A stretch of DNA of 64,000 nt from Paenibacillus flagellatus (GCF_003217775.1 NZ_QJVJ01000010.1:248001-312000), one strand, 5' to 3'; numbered from the stretch's first letter, positions 25,137 through 33,214 are shown. Made by a program: numbers and translations. The notes: a model not told the origin generated them from the letters alone.

Positions 25137-26537
25137 ATGAACAAGGCGAGAATTACGTACCGATTCGACGAAACGGGGAGAGAAGCGGCGCGCAAGGAGC
25201 CGAACCCGGTTATCCCTTTAACGCAAGAAGAATTTACCGTGATCGAGGACGTGCAGCCGATCCGGACGGAGGAACGGCCGCATCGGGCGGAGGAGCCCGA
25301 GGAGCATGAGGCGTGGAGCGAACGCGATTTCAGCCGCGGCCGCAGCCGCGATATCATCGACGTGCAGCCGCTCAACCAGTTCACGACCGATTTCGGGGCG
25401 TGGAGCAGCCCGTTCGACGCGGAGACGGAGCGGGTGGAGCGGGCGATCCGCGAGTCCGGCGGCGCCCGCGCGCCGGAGCGGGACGAGCGCCCCGCGCAGC
25501 CGCCGATCCGGCCGGTGCCGCACCAGCCGTATCCGATCGAGCCGCAGGAGCGGTACGACGGCGAAAGCGGCTACTACGGGACGGACGAGCGGGACGTCCC
25601 GTACCGTCGCCGCGGCGACGTCCAGCCGTTCGTCGGCCGCAGCCGGTACGAGCGGCATAACCGGACGCCGTGGCTGAAAATCGTCACGTCGGTGGCGGGT
25701 GCGGTCGGGACCGGCGTCCTGATCGGGTATTTCGTCCTGTCGATGTTCGGCGGGGACGAGACGCTGCCCGGAACGGGCGCAACCGCCGGCGCGGGCAAGC
25801 CGCCGGCGGCGGCGAACGGGTCGCCGGCAGCGGGACAGACGAAGCCGCCCGCGGCCGAGGCGGCGCCGGCGTCGTCAACGTCGGCCGCGACGGTGGCGGT
25901 CAATGTCGCGGCGCAGTCGTATACGCTGCTGCAAAACGGCGTCTTCTCGAACCAGCAGGGCGCCGACGCCGCGGCGGCGGAGCTGAAGAAGCAGGGGCTG
26001 GCCGCCTTCGTCCAGCCGTCCGACAAGTTTTACGTCTACGTCGGCATGGCGCCGAGCCGCGACGACGCGCTGGCGCTCAGCCAGCTGCTGCAGGCGAAGG
26101 AGCCGAAGACGGAGCTGTTTCTGAAGGCGGTGTCGATGCCGGCCGTCGCCAAAATCAAATGGTCCGGGACGGCCGAGCAGGCCGGTCAGGCGGAGACGTT
26201 CCTCGTCCAGAGCCGGAAGCTCGTGCAGACGATCGGAAGCTTCGCCGCCGCCCGGCTGAAGGAAGCGACGCCCGGGGCGATGGACGACGCTACGCTCGCG
26301 ACGATCAAGACGGCGCATCAGGCGATGAGCGGCGCAGCCGCACCGTTCGCCGCGGGGCTCGCGCAGGAGCAGAAGGCGACGCTCGAGCGGCTCGGCACGG
26401 CGATGAGCACCGCCGTCGCGTCGATGGACGAATACAAGAAGAACGCGTCGGCCTCGTACTTGTGGCAAGCGCAAACGGCGCTCATGCAGGCCGCGTTCGC
26501 GGAGAGCGAGCTGCTGGCGGCGATCAAGGCGCCGTAA
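25137..26537 (+). CDS. spoIIB: SpoIIB-like SPOR-domain protein
   Basis: Residues 1-178 are cytoplasmic and rich in Arg, Glu, Pro. Residues 181-203 are a single membrane span (KIVTSVAGAVGTGVLIGYFV). Residues 205-258 are an Ala/Pro/Gly linker. Residues 260-325 form a SPOR domain (SYTLLQNGVFSNQQGADAAA onward), which binds denuded glycan strands at the septum, followed by a helical C-terminal region to residue 466. Domain order, folC upstream and maf downstream match B. subtilis SpoIIB, which helps septal thinning in engulfment. The upstream sigma-E-like promoter suggests expression in the mother cell. Confidence 0.82.
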   Translation: MNKARITYRFDETGREAARKEPNPVIPLTQEEFTVIEDVQPIRTEERPHRAEEPEEHEAWSERDFSRGRSRDIIDVQPLNQFTTDFGAWSSPFDAETERVERAIRESGGARAPERDERPAQPPIRPVPHQPYPIEPQERYDGESGYYGTDERDVPYRRRGDVQPFVGRSRYERHNRTPWLKIVTSVAGAVGTGVLIGYFVLSMFGGDETLPGTGATAGAGKPPAAANGSPAAGQTKPPAAEAAPASSTSAATVAVNVAAQSYTLLQNGVFSNQQGADAAAAELKKQGLAAFVQPSDKFYVYVGMAPSRDDALALSQLLQAKEPKTELFLKAVSMPAVAKIKWSGTAEQAGQAETFLVQSRKLVQTIGSFAAARLKEATPGAMDDATLATIKTAHQAMSGAAAPFAAGLAQEQKATLERLGTAMSTAVASMDEYKKNASASYLWQAQTALMQAAFAESELLAAIKAP

Positions 26538-26560
26538 TGGGGCGGCGACGCGAATGGAAG

Positions 26561-26600
26561 CATAGGAAAAAGCCCGCGGCTTCGCGGGCTTTTTCCTATG
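26561..26600. terminator. Strong bidirectional terminator
   Basis: Eighteen-bp perfect stem CATAGGAAAAAGCCCGCG / CGCGGGCTTTTTCCTATG with GCTT loop. It ends spoIIB and would also stop reverse transcription from the repeat region. Confidence 0.9.
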
Positions 26601-26700
26601 GGCTGCGCTCGATGCGAGCGAGGCGCGCAGCGGTTTTCCGCCGCCACGCCCGCGCGAGGGCGTCCGGCGCGCGGGGCTTGGCGTTGCGTGACGGTGAAGG

Positions 26701-26790
26701 TGATGCTGCTGATGCTGCTGCTGCTGCTGCTGATGCTGCTGATGCTGCTGATGCTGCTGATGCTGCTGCTGCTGATGATGATGATGATGA
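26701..26790. repeat. Trinucleotide microsatellite, 30 consecutive TGC/TGA triplets
   Basis: From 26701 every triplet is TGC or TGA for 90 bases, arranged mostly as TGA-TGC-TGC units, ending in six TGA, and followed by TCC-TGA-TGC-TGA. On the minus strand it reads Gln/His, Ser/Ile or Ala/Ser depending on frame. Confidence 0.9.
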
Positions 26791-26897
26791 TCCTGATGCT
26801 GATGGATGGTACTGCTGCTGATGATCCAGACACGGGCGTGCCGCATAACGGGGTTTCATACCCGCCCTGTAATTGACGGGAGTCAGCATCATATTAG

Positions 26898-27087
26898 CCG
26901 GAAAACCTCATGTTAATTTCGGCGGTGCTGATGCACATTCGGGCGTTAGAGGGAAAACGTCCCCCTAATTTTCGTGAATGGGCATCGATCGGAACCAATC
27001 GGCCGAAATAGAGGGAGCATTTCCGGTTAAGTTGGTAGGAGGCGGAACGTTCCGTGAATTACCGGGACGATTTCCAGCTAAATGCCG
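26898..27087. repeat. Cluster of degenerate intergenic repeats
   Basis: About five related units near 26898, 26949, 27011, 27042 and 27064, of the rough form GGGA-n4-TTCC-n2-TAATT-n-CGG, for example AGGGAAAACGTCCCCCTAAT and AGGGAGCATTTCCGGTTAAG. I recall similar blocks between genes in Paenibacillus genomes. Confidence 0.5.
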
Positions 27088-27122
27088 GAGAATGACGTCC
27101 CCGTGCCGGTTCCCGTTCCCGC

Positions 27123-28622
27123 TTACGGCGCCGCCGGGGTTGCCGCCGTACTCGGCGTGCCGCGTGCAGCCGGCGACTCGGTTTGCGAGGCGGTCTCTCC
27201 CGAAGGCGAAGGTGCCGGCGTCGCGGATGGCGACGGCGTTGCCGCCGACGGAGACGCCGCCGAGGACGTCGTCGACGGCGCCGAAGCCGCCGATGGCCCC
27301 GTCGCCGGAGCGGACTCGGCACTCGCCTCCGACGAGGACGCCGCCGAGGACGTCGGCGCCTTGTCCGCCGCGGCGTCGGGAGCCGCGGTCCTGGCGGACG
27401 CCGGCAGCGCGACGTACCGGTCGATCAGGGCGGCCATTTCGGCGCGCGTCATGCTTTTGGCCGGCGCGAACGTCTTGTCGGTCACGCCGTCGAGAATTCC
27501 TTTTTGCTTCATCCGGTAAATCGGTCCGGACGCCCAGTACGAAGCAGGGACGTCGGCGAAGTCGGTTTTGCCGGTCCAAGCCGTTTTGTTCGCGCCTTCC
27601 GACATCCGCTCCAGCAGGGCGGCCGCTTCGGCGCGGGTTACCGGCTGATCCGGGCGGACCGTGCCGTCCTCGTAGCCGTTGATGAAGCCGAGCTTGAGCG
27701 CCTGTCGGAACGTGGCGTACGCCCAGTGCGATTTCGGCAAATCCGGGAACGACGCCGCGTTCGGGACGTCCTTGCTCGGGCTTGTTCCGACCTTTTCCAG
27801 CAGCTTCGAGAAGCCGAACAGCCTGTCGCCGACGGTCAGCCATTCCGCACGCGTCATGGGCCGGTCCGGTATGTACCGGTTATCGATGCCTTCCACTATA
27901 CCTTTGTCCTTCAATCGCAGGACCGCGTCGCGCGCCCAATGGTCCGCCAAGTCGGGGAAAACGGCGGGCAGCGGCAAGTAAGCGGCGATCCCGGCGGCGA
28001 TCCCGTTCGCCAGCTTTTGCCGCACCGATTCGTCGGCGAGACGGGAGGCGTCGCCGGCGTTGCTCAGGAAGGCGGTTTCCACCAAAATGCTCGGCACTTG
28101 TCCCATCCGGATTACGTACGCCGCGCTCGGGACGATGCCTTTGTCGGCGAAGCCCGCTTCGGCCAAGACGTGCTCCAGCACGAGCGAGGCGAGCTTCTTG
28201 CTTTCCGGCGTCAGCGCGGCCATCGCGTCGCTGGGCGGGTAGTCTTCCTGCGGATATTGACGGTCGTAGTAAAGGACAAGCGAGCCGCCCACGCCGGAAT
28301 TCGGATGCGAATTGGCGTGGACCGAGACGAACAGCGAAGGAGCCGCCGCATTCGTCCGCTCGACGCGTTCCGCGAGGCTGATGAAATCGTCGGTCGTACG
28401 CGTCAGCACGACGTCGTATCCTTGTCCGAGGAGCAATTGTTTCAGTTTCATGGCAATGTCGAAATTTACATGTTTTTCGTAAAGGCCGTTGACGCCTACC
28501 GCGCCGGGGTCCGATCCGCCGTGTCCGGCGTCGACCACGACCGTTTTGGCGGCAAACGCATGCACCGGGGCGGCCATCAGGATGGAGGCCGCCAGAAGCA
28601 GCGAGCGAAATCCGTTTCTCAT
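27123..28622 (-). CDS. N-acetylmuramoyl-L-alanine amidase with three SLH domains
   Basis: Secreted peptidoglycan hydrolase, 499 aa. Signal peptide residues 1-24 (SLLLAASILMAAPVHAFA). Amidase_3 domain about 25-215 with the zinc ligands in VVVDAGHGGSDPGAVG, KHVNFDIAMK, FVSVHANSHPNSG and catalytic Glu in ILVETAFLSNAGD. Three SLH modules follow (FPDLADHW, FPDLPKSHW, FADVPASYW, each with a later MTRAE or VTRAE), which bind pyruvylated wall polymers. The last 88 residues are an Ala/Ser/Pro/Thr-rich tail. The ATG at 28622 is preceded by GGAGGGG; a GTG at 28643 lies inside that ribosome site. Confidence 0.93.
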   Translation of the reverse strand: MRNGFRSLLLAASILMAAPVHAFAAKTVVVDAGHGGSDPGAVGVNGLYEKHVNFDIAMKLKQLLLGQGYDVVLTRTTDDFISLAERVERTNAAAPSLFVSVHANSHPNSGVGGSLVLYYDRQYPQEDYPPSDAMAALTPESKKLASLVLEHVLAEAGFADKGIVPSAAYVIRMGQVPSILVETAFLSNAGDASRLADESVRQKLANGIAAGIAAYLPLPAVFPDLADHWARDAVLRLKDKGIVEGIDNRYIPDRPMTRAEWLTVGDRLFGFSKLLEKVGTSPSKDVPNAASFPDLPKSHWAYATFRQALKLGFINGYEDGTVRPDQPVTRAEAAALLERMSEGANKTAWTGKTDFADVPASYWASGPIYRMKQKGILDGVTDKTFAPAKSMTRAEMAALIDRYVALPASARTAAPDAAADKAPTSSAASSSEASAESAPATGPSAASAPSTTSSAASPSAATPSPSATPAPSPSGETASQTESPAARGTPSTAATPAAP

Positions 28623-28736
28623 CGTTGTCCAAGTCCCCTCCACCTTACATTGTACATGGAACGTCCGCGCGAAGTATGCAGGAAATATAAACCAAGCGGC
28701 GAATCGCGGAGGTCGGTCCGACCCGCTTCGACATCG

Positions 28737-28766
28737 TTGTCAAGCTTTGTCATTCCGTCGTATAAT
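28737..28766 (+). promoter_or_regulatory. Sigma-A promoter of the DUF4321-type gene and maf
   Basis: TTGTCA (28737-28742), 18-base spacer, consensus TATAAT (28761-28766). Confidence 0.8.
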
Positions 28767-28815
28767 TAGGTCCGGATGCAGGACAAGTCGCGTACGGAGG
28801 AGAGGTCGGTGCTGA

Positions 28816-29058
28816 ATGAAAAAAAACGCGTTCACGCTGGTTCTGTTTTTGCTGCTCGGCTTGCTGGCCGGGGCGATCGTGGCGCAGCTGCTGGAGCCGG
28901 TTTCGTGGCTCGGCTTTTTGACGAAATCGGCCGAGATCAAATGGCAGCCGAAAGCCGACCTGAGCGTCGTGAAGTACGATTTGGACATTTTGGTAAAGCT
29001 AAACGTTATCAGCCTGCTCGGCATCGCGGCGGCGATCTGGATGTATAGGCGGCTGTAG
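28816..29058 (+). CDS. DUF4321-type small membrane protein, 80 aa
   Basis: Two transmembrane segments: TLVLFLLLGLLAGAIVAQLL (7-26) and VISLLGIAAAIWMYRRL at the C-terminus, with a 35-residue loop (LGFLTKSAEIKWQPKADLSV) that should face outward. The layout and position just before maf match a conserved Firmicute family of unknown role. It is 45 bases upstream of maf and shares its promoter. Confidence 0.8.
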   Translation: MKKNAFTLVLFLLLGLLAGAIVAQLLEPVSWLGFLTKSAEIKWQPKADLSVVKYDLDILVKLNVISLLGIAAAIWMYRRL

Positions 29059-29103
29059 CCGCGCGAACGCATGTAGTTGAAACGGATGAAAGGGGATACC
29101 GGA

Positions 29104-29694
29104 ATGGACCAACCCACTTTGATACTCGCCTCCGGCTCGCCGAGAAGGCAGGAGCTTATTCGCACGCTCGGCTTGCCGTACCGGATCGACGCGGCCGACG
29201 TCGACGAATCGATGCCGGAAGGGACGCCGCCGGGCACGTACGTCGAGCAGCTGTCGCTGCGCAAGGCGCGCGCCGTAATAGGACGTGCGAACGCCGGAGA
29301 GCCGGGCATCGTCATCGGCTCCGATACGGTGGTCGTCTTGGACGGCCGCATATTGGGCAAGCCCAAAGACGAGGACGACGCCTTCGCGATGCTGAGCGCG
29401 ATCGAGGGGCGTGCGCATCACGTATATACGGGCATCGCCTGCATCGACGTGCGGACCGGACGGGAGCTCGTCCGCCACGAGACGACGCGCGTCACGATGA
29501 AGCCGATGGACGCGGAGCGCATCCGCCGCTATATCGCCACCCGCGAGCCGATGGACAAGGCGGGGGCGTACGCGGTGCAGGGCATCGGGGCGCTGCTCGT
29601 GGCCGGGATCGAGGGCGATTTTTTCACCGTCGTCGGCATGTCGGTTCGGCTGCTGGGCGAAATGCTGGAGGAGATGGGCGTACGGGTGCTGTGA
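29104..29694 (+). CDS. maf: Maf family nucleotide pyrophosphatase
   Basis: House-cleaning enzyme that hydrolyses non-canonical nucleoside triphosphates (dTTP/UTP type in related proteins). The family motif LILASGSPRRQELIRTLGL opens the protein, followed by GSDTVVVLDGRILGKPKDED and REPMDKAGAYAVQG. Length 196 aa is typical. The ATG at 29104 has AAAGGGG 9 bases upstream. In B. subtilis maf is directly followed by radC; here about 30 kb lie between them. Confidence 0.95.
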   Translation: MDQPTLILASGSPRRQELIRTLGLPYRIDAADVDESMPEGTPPGTYVEQLSLRKARAVIGRANAGEPGIVIGSDTVVVLDGRILGKPKDEDDAFAMLSAIEGRAHHVYTGIACIDVRTGRELVRHETTRVTMKPMDAERIRRYIATREPMDKAGAYAVQGIGALLVAGIEGDFFTVVGMSVRLLGEMLEEMGVRVL

Positions 29695-29711
29695 CCCGTG
29701 CGTCTTTTTTG
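29677..29711 (+). terminator. Rho-independent terminator of maf
   Basis: Eleven-bp stem GGCGTACGGGT / ACCCGTGCGTC (two wobble pairs) then T6; it overlaps the last codons and stop of maf. Confidence 0.85.
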
Positions 29712-30346
29712 TTGGTTGCGGCGGATTGGGTCGCTTCCTTCGTCGCCGATTGGAATTTTTCCAATGGATGGACCGGCAGGAGACGCCGGAACGGTCGGTC
29801 GTTGGATTCTATCCAATTGATTATTCCCCGATAGACCGAGGAAGCGTCATTTCACGGCGATCCATTGGATGATTTCCAATAGAGCTCCAGTTTCGGGCAC
29901 CTATGAGCTTTTCGATTGGATGAAATCCAATGGAGCTTGCGCCACGTAACCGGGCAGGGGATCTGCCCGGTACGGTGCTGATTATCGAACGACGTCCGCC
30001 CCGCGCTTTCATGAGAAATACGACCGCCATTCCGCTAAGCATGGTCCATGTTCGGCGAATGAGCGGGTTTGGAATCAAACACCAACCGCCTATTGACATA
30101 ACCCCCTCCAGCGACCATAATGTTAAATAATTATTAACGTTTGTGAAAACGGTTCAAATCGTTTTACAACCGAATAGGATAAACGGGTGGAGACGTCGAG
30201 AAAATCCCGGAAACCTATCCTTGCATTCGTGCGTTGCGCGGCTGGTAGGCTCCGGCATTGATCGATTTTCTTTATTTATTCGGCCATTTTACCCGGAGCC
30301 CGAAAGCCGCAGCGCCCCCAAAAACCAGCGTAAGGAAGTGCGGACC
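29712..30346. other. Gene-free region between maf and mgtC
   Basis: About 635 bases. The first third carries the four palindromes listed separately. The rest is AT-richer around 30110-30180, with a short inverted repeat AAAACG...CGTTTT (30155-30174), and shows no frame with a ribosome site. No M-box-type magnesium riboswitch was recognised before mgtC. Confidence 0.6.
29749..29931. repeat. Four spaced copies of a short palindrome (ATTGGAT-n3-ATCCAAT)
   Basis: ATTGGAA-TTT-TTCCAAT (29749-29765), TTGGAT-TCT-ATCCAA (29802-29816), ATTGGA-TGATT-TCCAAT (29864-29880), ATTGGAT-GAA-ATCCAAT (29915-29931). Start-to-start distances are 53, 62 and 51 bases. Flanks share AATGGA or AATAGAGC after the right arm. 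Confidence 0.8.
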
Positions 30347-31123
30347 ATGATTGAACAAAGCGTGTGGCAAATTTCCCATCTCGACTTGACGCTGCGGATG
30401 GTGTTGGCCGCGGTGCTCGGCGGGCTGATCGGGCTGGAGCGGGAATGGAGCAACCATGCCGCCGGGTTTCGGACGCATATTCTCGTCTGCATCGGCTCGG
30501 CCTCCATCATGCTGCTGTCGATTTACGGCTTCTCCGAATTCGCCGCCGAGCCGAACGTCCGGATGGACCCGGCGCGTCTGGCGGCGCAAGTCATCAGCGG
30601 CATCGGCTTCCTCGGGGCCGGCGCGATCATCCGCAACGGCTCGAGCATCTCCGGCTTGACGACGGCCGCGTCGGTATGGGTCGTCGCCGCGATCGGACTG
30701 TCCGTCGGGGCCGGCTTTTATTACGCCTCGGTGCTGGCGACGTTTCTCGTCCTGGTCAGCCTGTTCCTGCTGAACAAGTGGGAGAAGCATCTGCTCCGCC
30801 ACCGGCGCAACCAGGAAATCGCGATCAAAATTTTCGACAAGCCCGGCAGCTTGGGGCGGATCGCGACGAAGTTCGGCGAGCAGGGCATCCAGATCAAAAA
30901 CGTCGTCATGCAATCGGTCAACGATTTGTCGGACGGCGACACGGGAGCCGGCGGAACGATGGAGCTCCGCTTCACGCTCCGGACGGCGAACGCCGACAAG
31001 CTGCTGCGGGCGATCGACGACATCCTCGCGCTGCCCGACGTCATCGGGCTCGAGTCCGGCTCGCTGCCGACCGTCCGCATGTCCGCGCTGTCCGGCGGGA
31101 AGTCGGCGGCAGGCAAAGGCTAG
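30347..31123 (+). CDS. MgtC/SapB family membrane protein
   Basis: Residues 1-145 hold four to five membrane spans with the MgtC signature AAVLGGLIGLEREWSNHAAG, FRTHILVCIGSA and GIGFLGAGAIIRNGSSISGL TTAAS-type motif. Residues about 155-250 form a cytoplasmic ACT-like domain (IAIKIFDKPGSLGRIATKFG). Members are linked to magnesium-poor growth and to ATP synthase or envelope stress, but the biochemical role is not settled. Ribosome site AAGGAAGTG precedes the ATG. It stands alone between the palindromes and a double terminator. Confidence 0.9.
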   Translation: MIEQSVWQISHLDLTLRMVLAAVLGGLIGLEREWSNHAAGFRTHILVCIGSASIMLLSIYGFSEFAAEPNVRMDPARLAAQVISGIGFLGAGAIIRNGSSISGLTTAASVWVVAAIGLSVGAGFYYASVLATFLVLVSLFLLNKWEKHLLRHRRNQEIAIKIFDKPGSLGRIATKFGEQGIQIKNVVMQSVNDLSDGDTGAGGTMELRFTLRTANADKLLRAIDDILALPDVIGLESGSLPTVRMSALSGGKSAAGKG

Positions 31124-31145
31124 CCGCGCCCGCGGCGTACGAACG

Positions 31146-31230
31146 AGACCTCCTTCTTGGACGAAGGAGGTCTTCGTTCTCCGCTACGACTCTTAGCCAG
31201 ACCTCCTTCTTGGACGAAGGAGGTCTTTTT
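31146..31230 (+). terminator. Tandem duplicated terminator after mgtC
   Basis: The same 29-base block (11-bp stem AGACCTCCTTC / GAAGGAGGTCT with loop TTGGAC) occurs at 31146-31174 and 31199-31227. The second copy runs into TTTTT and is a proper terminator; the first is followed by TCGTTC and pairs further with GAACG upstream. Confidence 0.85.
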
Positions 31231-31237
31231 CGTGCGC

Positions 31238-31308
31238 TTTCATTGATTTGTATCACATTTCATTGATCCGGCAAGTAGGCGCCGCCGCCCCGCTCCCGCT
31301 ACTATAAA
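31238..31308 (+). promoter_or_regulatory. Promoter region of the first LplBC-type operon with a direct repeat
   Basis: TTTCATTGAT occurs at 31238-31247 and 31258-31267, exactly 20 bases apart (two helix turns), followed by TATAAA at 31303-31308. A tandem site this far from the -10 fits binding of an AraC-type activator such as the YesN protein encoded at 35.1 kb; this is inference. Confidence 0.45.
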
Positions 31309-31345
31309 AGCATGCGAACGACGAAACGCGAAAGGGTGGTCGACA

Positions 31346-32308
31346 CTGAAACCAACCGCAACACCGAACGCCGGGCTCGGGCCGGCGGGGCGCGCCGGGC
31401 GATCGCGGATTTCGGCCTGGCTCCGTCAATGGGATTTGCAGCTGATGGTGCTGCCGGCGCTCGTCCTCATTCTCGTCTTCAGCTATGTTCCGATGTACGG
31501 CGTGCTGATCGCCTTCCAGGACTATTCGGTGTTCAAAGGAATGGGCGACAGCCCGTGGGTCGGTCTGAAGCATTTCAGGGCGTTCCTCGCCTCGCCGGAG
31601 CTGCCGCTCGTCATGCGCAACACGATCGTGATCAGCGGCCTGAAGCTGGCCATCGGCTTCCCGGCACCGATCGTCCTCGCGCTCATGCTGAACGAGGTGC
31701 GCAGCATGGCGTTCAAGCGCGTCGTGCAGACGGTCAGCTACTTGCCTCATTTCCTGTCGTGGGTGATCGTCGCGAACTTCGCCTTCGCGATGCTGTCGGT
31801 CGATAATGGAAGCGTTAACATGCTGCTGGAAAAGCTTCATCTGATCGACAAGCCGATCCCGTTCCTGTCGATGCCCGAACATTTCTGGGCGATTATCGTC
31901 GCGACGAACGTGTGGAAGGAAATCGGCTTCGCCTCCATCGTCTACTTGGCGGCGATCGCCGGCATCGATCCGAGCTTGTACGAAGCGGCCGCGATCGACG
32001 GCGCCAGCCGATTCCGCATGGCGTTCCAAATTACGCTGCCGTGCATCACGCCGGTCGTCACTGTCTTCTTCATCCTCGCGATCGGCAACCTGCTGAACGC
32101 GGGCTTCGAGGACCTGCTCCTGTTCAGCGCGAATCCGGCGCTGCGCGACGTGGCGGACGTTCTCGACACGTACGTGTACCGGATGGGGATCAGCTTGAAC
32201 CGGTATTCGTTCGCGACGGCGGTCGGCCTGCTCAAGGCGGTCGTCAGCGTCGGTCTGCTCGTCTTGGCCAACTATTGGGCGAGACGTTCCGGCAGCAGCT
32301 TATGGTAA
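31346..32308 (+). CDS. Carbohydrate ABC transporter permease (LplB-type)
   Basis: Six-span permease of the sugar/oligosaccharide importer class. After a basic N-terminus come QLMVLPALVLILVFSYVPMY and GVLIAFQDY, typical of LplB/YtpP proteins, and the EAA loop EAAAIDGASRFRMAFQITLP. The best start is a CTG at 31346: it directly follows AAAGGGTGGT at good distance and gives the usual 25-residue lead. The first ATG/GTG/TTG candidates (TTG 31436) would cut into the conserved start. 320 aa. First gene of an operon with a second permease and a binding protein; no ATPase gene is present. Confidence 0.88.
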   Translation: MKPTATPNAGLGPAGRAGRSRISAWLRQWDLQLMVLPALVLILVFSYVPMYGVLIAFQDYSVFKGMGDSPWVGLKHFRAFLASPELPLVMRNTIVISGLKLAIGFPAPIVLALMLNEVRSMAFKRVVQTVSYLPHFLSWVIVANFAFAMLSVDNGSVNMLLEKLHLIDKPIPFLSMPEHFWAIIVATNVWKEIGFASIVYLAAIAGIDPSLYEAAAIDGASRFRMAFQITLPCITPVVTVFFILAIGNLLNAGFEDLLLFSANPALRDVADVLDTYVYRMGISLNRYSFATAVGLLKAVVSVGLLVLANYWARRSGSSLW

Positions 32309-32320
32309 GGAGGGACTCGA

Positions 32321-33214
32321 TTGAAGCCGGCCTTTGAAGACCGCATCTACTCGTTCGTCGTACACGTCCTGCTGCTGCTGCTCGCGTTCGCGACGTTTTA
32401 TCCGTTCTGGAACTCGGCCGTCGTCTCGTTCAACGAAGGATTGGATACGAGCCTCGGCGGCGTCACCTTTTGGCCGCGCCAGTTTTCGCTGGAAAATTAC
32501 CGGATCGTCCTGAACGACGCGCGGCTGCTGCAAGGCTTTGTCGTCTCAGCCGCCCGAACGGTCGTCGGCACGGTCTGCACGATCGGGATGACCGCGCTGT
32601 TCGCGTACGGGATGTCCCGGCGGGAGCTCATCGGGCGCGGCTATTACATGACGTTTTGCGTCGTCACGATGTATTTCAGCGGCGGTTTGATCCCGACCTA
32701 CCTGCTCATCCGCAGCCTCGGCTTGTTCGATTCGTTCTGGGTGTTCATCGTCCCGTCTTTGGTCAGCGTGTGGAGCATGATCATTTTCCGGACGTTTTTC
32801 CGCGAAATTCCGGCGGGGCTGGAGGATGCGGCGCGAATCGACGGCTGCGGCTATTGGGCAACGTTTCTGCGGGTCGTGCTGCCGCTGTCCGGTCCGGTCA
32901 TCGCGACGCTCTCGCTGTTCACCGCCATCGCGCATTGGAACGACTGGTTCGTCGCCTCGATCTACATCAACAACCAGGATTTGCTGCCCGTCCAAACGCT
33001 GCTCAAGCAGTCGCTCGATTCCAACATCGCATCCGAGCAGCTCGGGCAATTGGACTCGGCGGCCCAAAGCCAAGTCGCGAAACGCCAGACGTATACGACC
33101 AAGTCGCTGACGATGGCGACGATGATGGTCATCACGGTCCCGATCATTCTCGTCTATCCGTTCGTGCAGCGGTATTTCGTCAAAGGCGTCCTCGTCGGTT
33201 CGCTTAAAGAATAA
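32321..33214 (+). CDS. Carbohydrate ABC transporter permease (LplC-type)
   Basis: Partner permease, 297 aa, six spans. Starts with TTG after AAGGAGGG, 12 bases behind the first permease. Family marks: FATFYPFWNSAVVSFNEG near the start, FSGGLIPTYLLIRSLGLFDS, the EAA loop EDAARIDGCGYWATFLRVVL and AHWNDWFVASIYINNQ. Members of this group import oligosaccharides or complex-glycan fragments in Paenibacillus; the sugar here is unknown. Confidence 0.93.
   Translation: MKPAFEDRIYSFVVHVLLLLLAFATFYPFWNSAVVSFNEGLDTSLGGVTFWPRQFSLENYRIVLNDARLLQGFVVSAARTVVGTVCTIGMTALFAYGMSRRELIGRGYYMTFCVVTMYFSGGLIPTYLLIRSLGLFDSFWVFIVPSLVSVWSMIIFRTFFREIPAGLEDAARIDGCGYWATFLRVVLPLSGPVIATLSLFTAIAHWNDWFVASIYINNQDLLPVQTLLKQSLDSNIASEQLGQLDSAAQSQVAKRQTYTTKSLTMATMMVITVPIILVYPFVQRYFVKGVLVGSLKE

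Larger units (their letters stand above)
26601..27122. other. Gene-poor region with a trinucleotide tract and degenerate repeats
   Basis: About 520 bases between the spoIIB terminator and the end of the amidase gene. It holds a 90-base TGC/TGA tract (26701-26790) and about five degenerate copies of a 25-base motif (26898-27087). A reverse-strand 98-codon frame (26596-26892) ends exactly in the terminator arm and reads Ser/Ala repeats, but has no good ribosome site; I do not call it a gene. Confidence 0.6.

Noticed and set aside
25875-26846. Reverse-strand 323-codon His/Gln-rich frame
   Set aside because: It runs antisense through the spoIIB coding region and through an 18-bp terminator; its openness follows from high GC and the triplet tract.
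27082-27519. Plus-strand 145-codon acidic Ala/Asp-rich frame
   Set aside because: Antisense of the Ala/Ser/Pro tail of the SLH amidase.
26701-29931. CRISPR array
   Set aside because: The triplet tract, the degenerate repeats and the palindromes lack identical 24-40-base repeats with unique spacers, and no cas gene is present.
30154-30168. Possible catabolite-repression (cre) site upstream of mgtC
   Set aside because: TGAAAACGGTTCAA is one base short of the palindromic consensus and mismatched in the right half.
30110-30346. Possible M-box magnesium riboswitch before mgtC
   Set aside because: I looked for the conserved M-box core and stems and saw none; only a short AAAACG/CGTTTT repeat is present.
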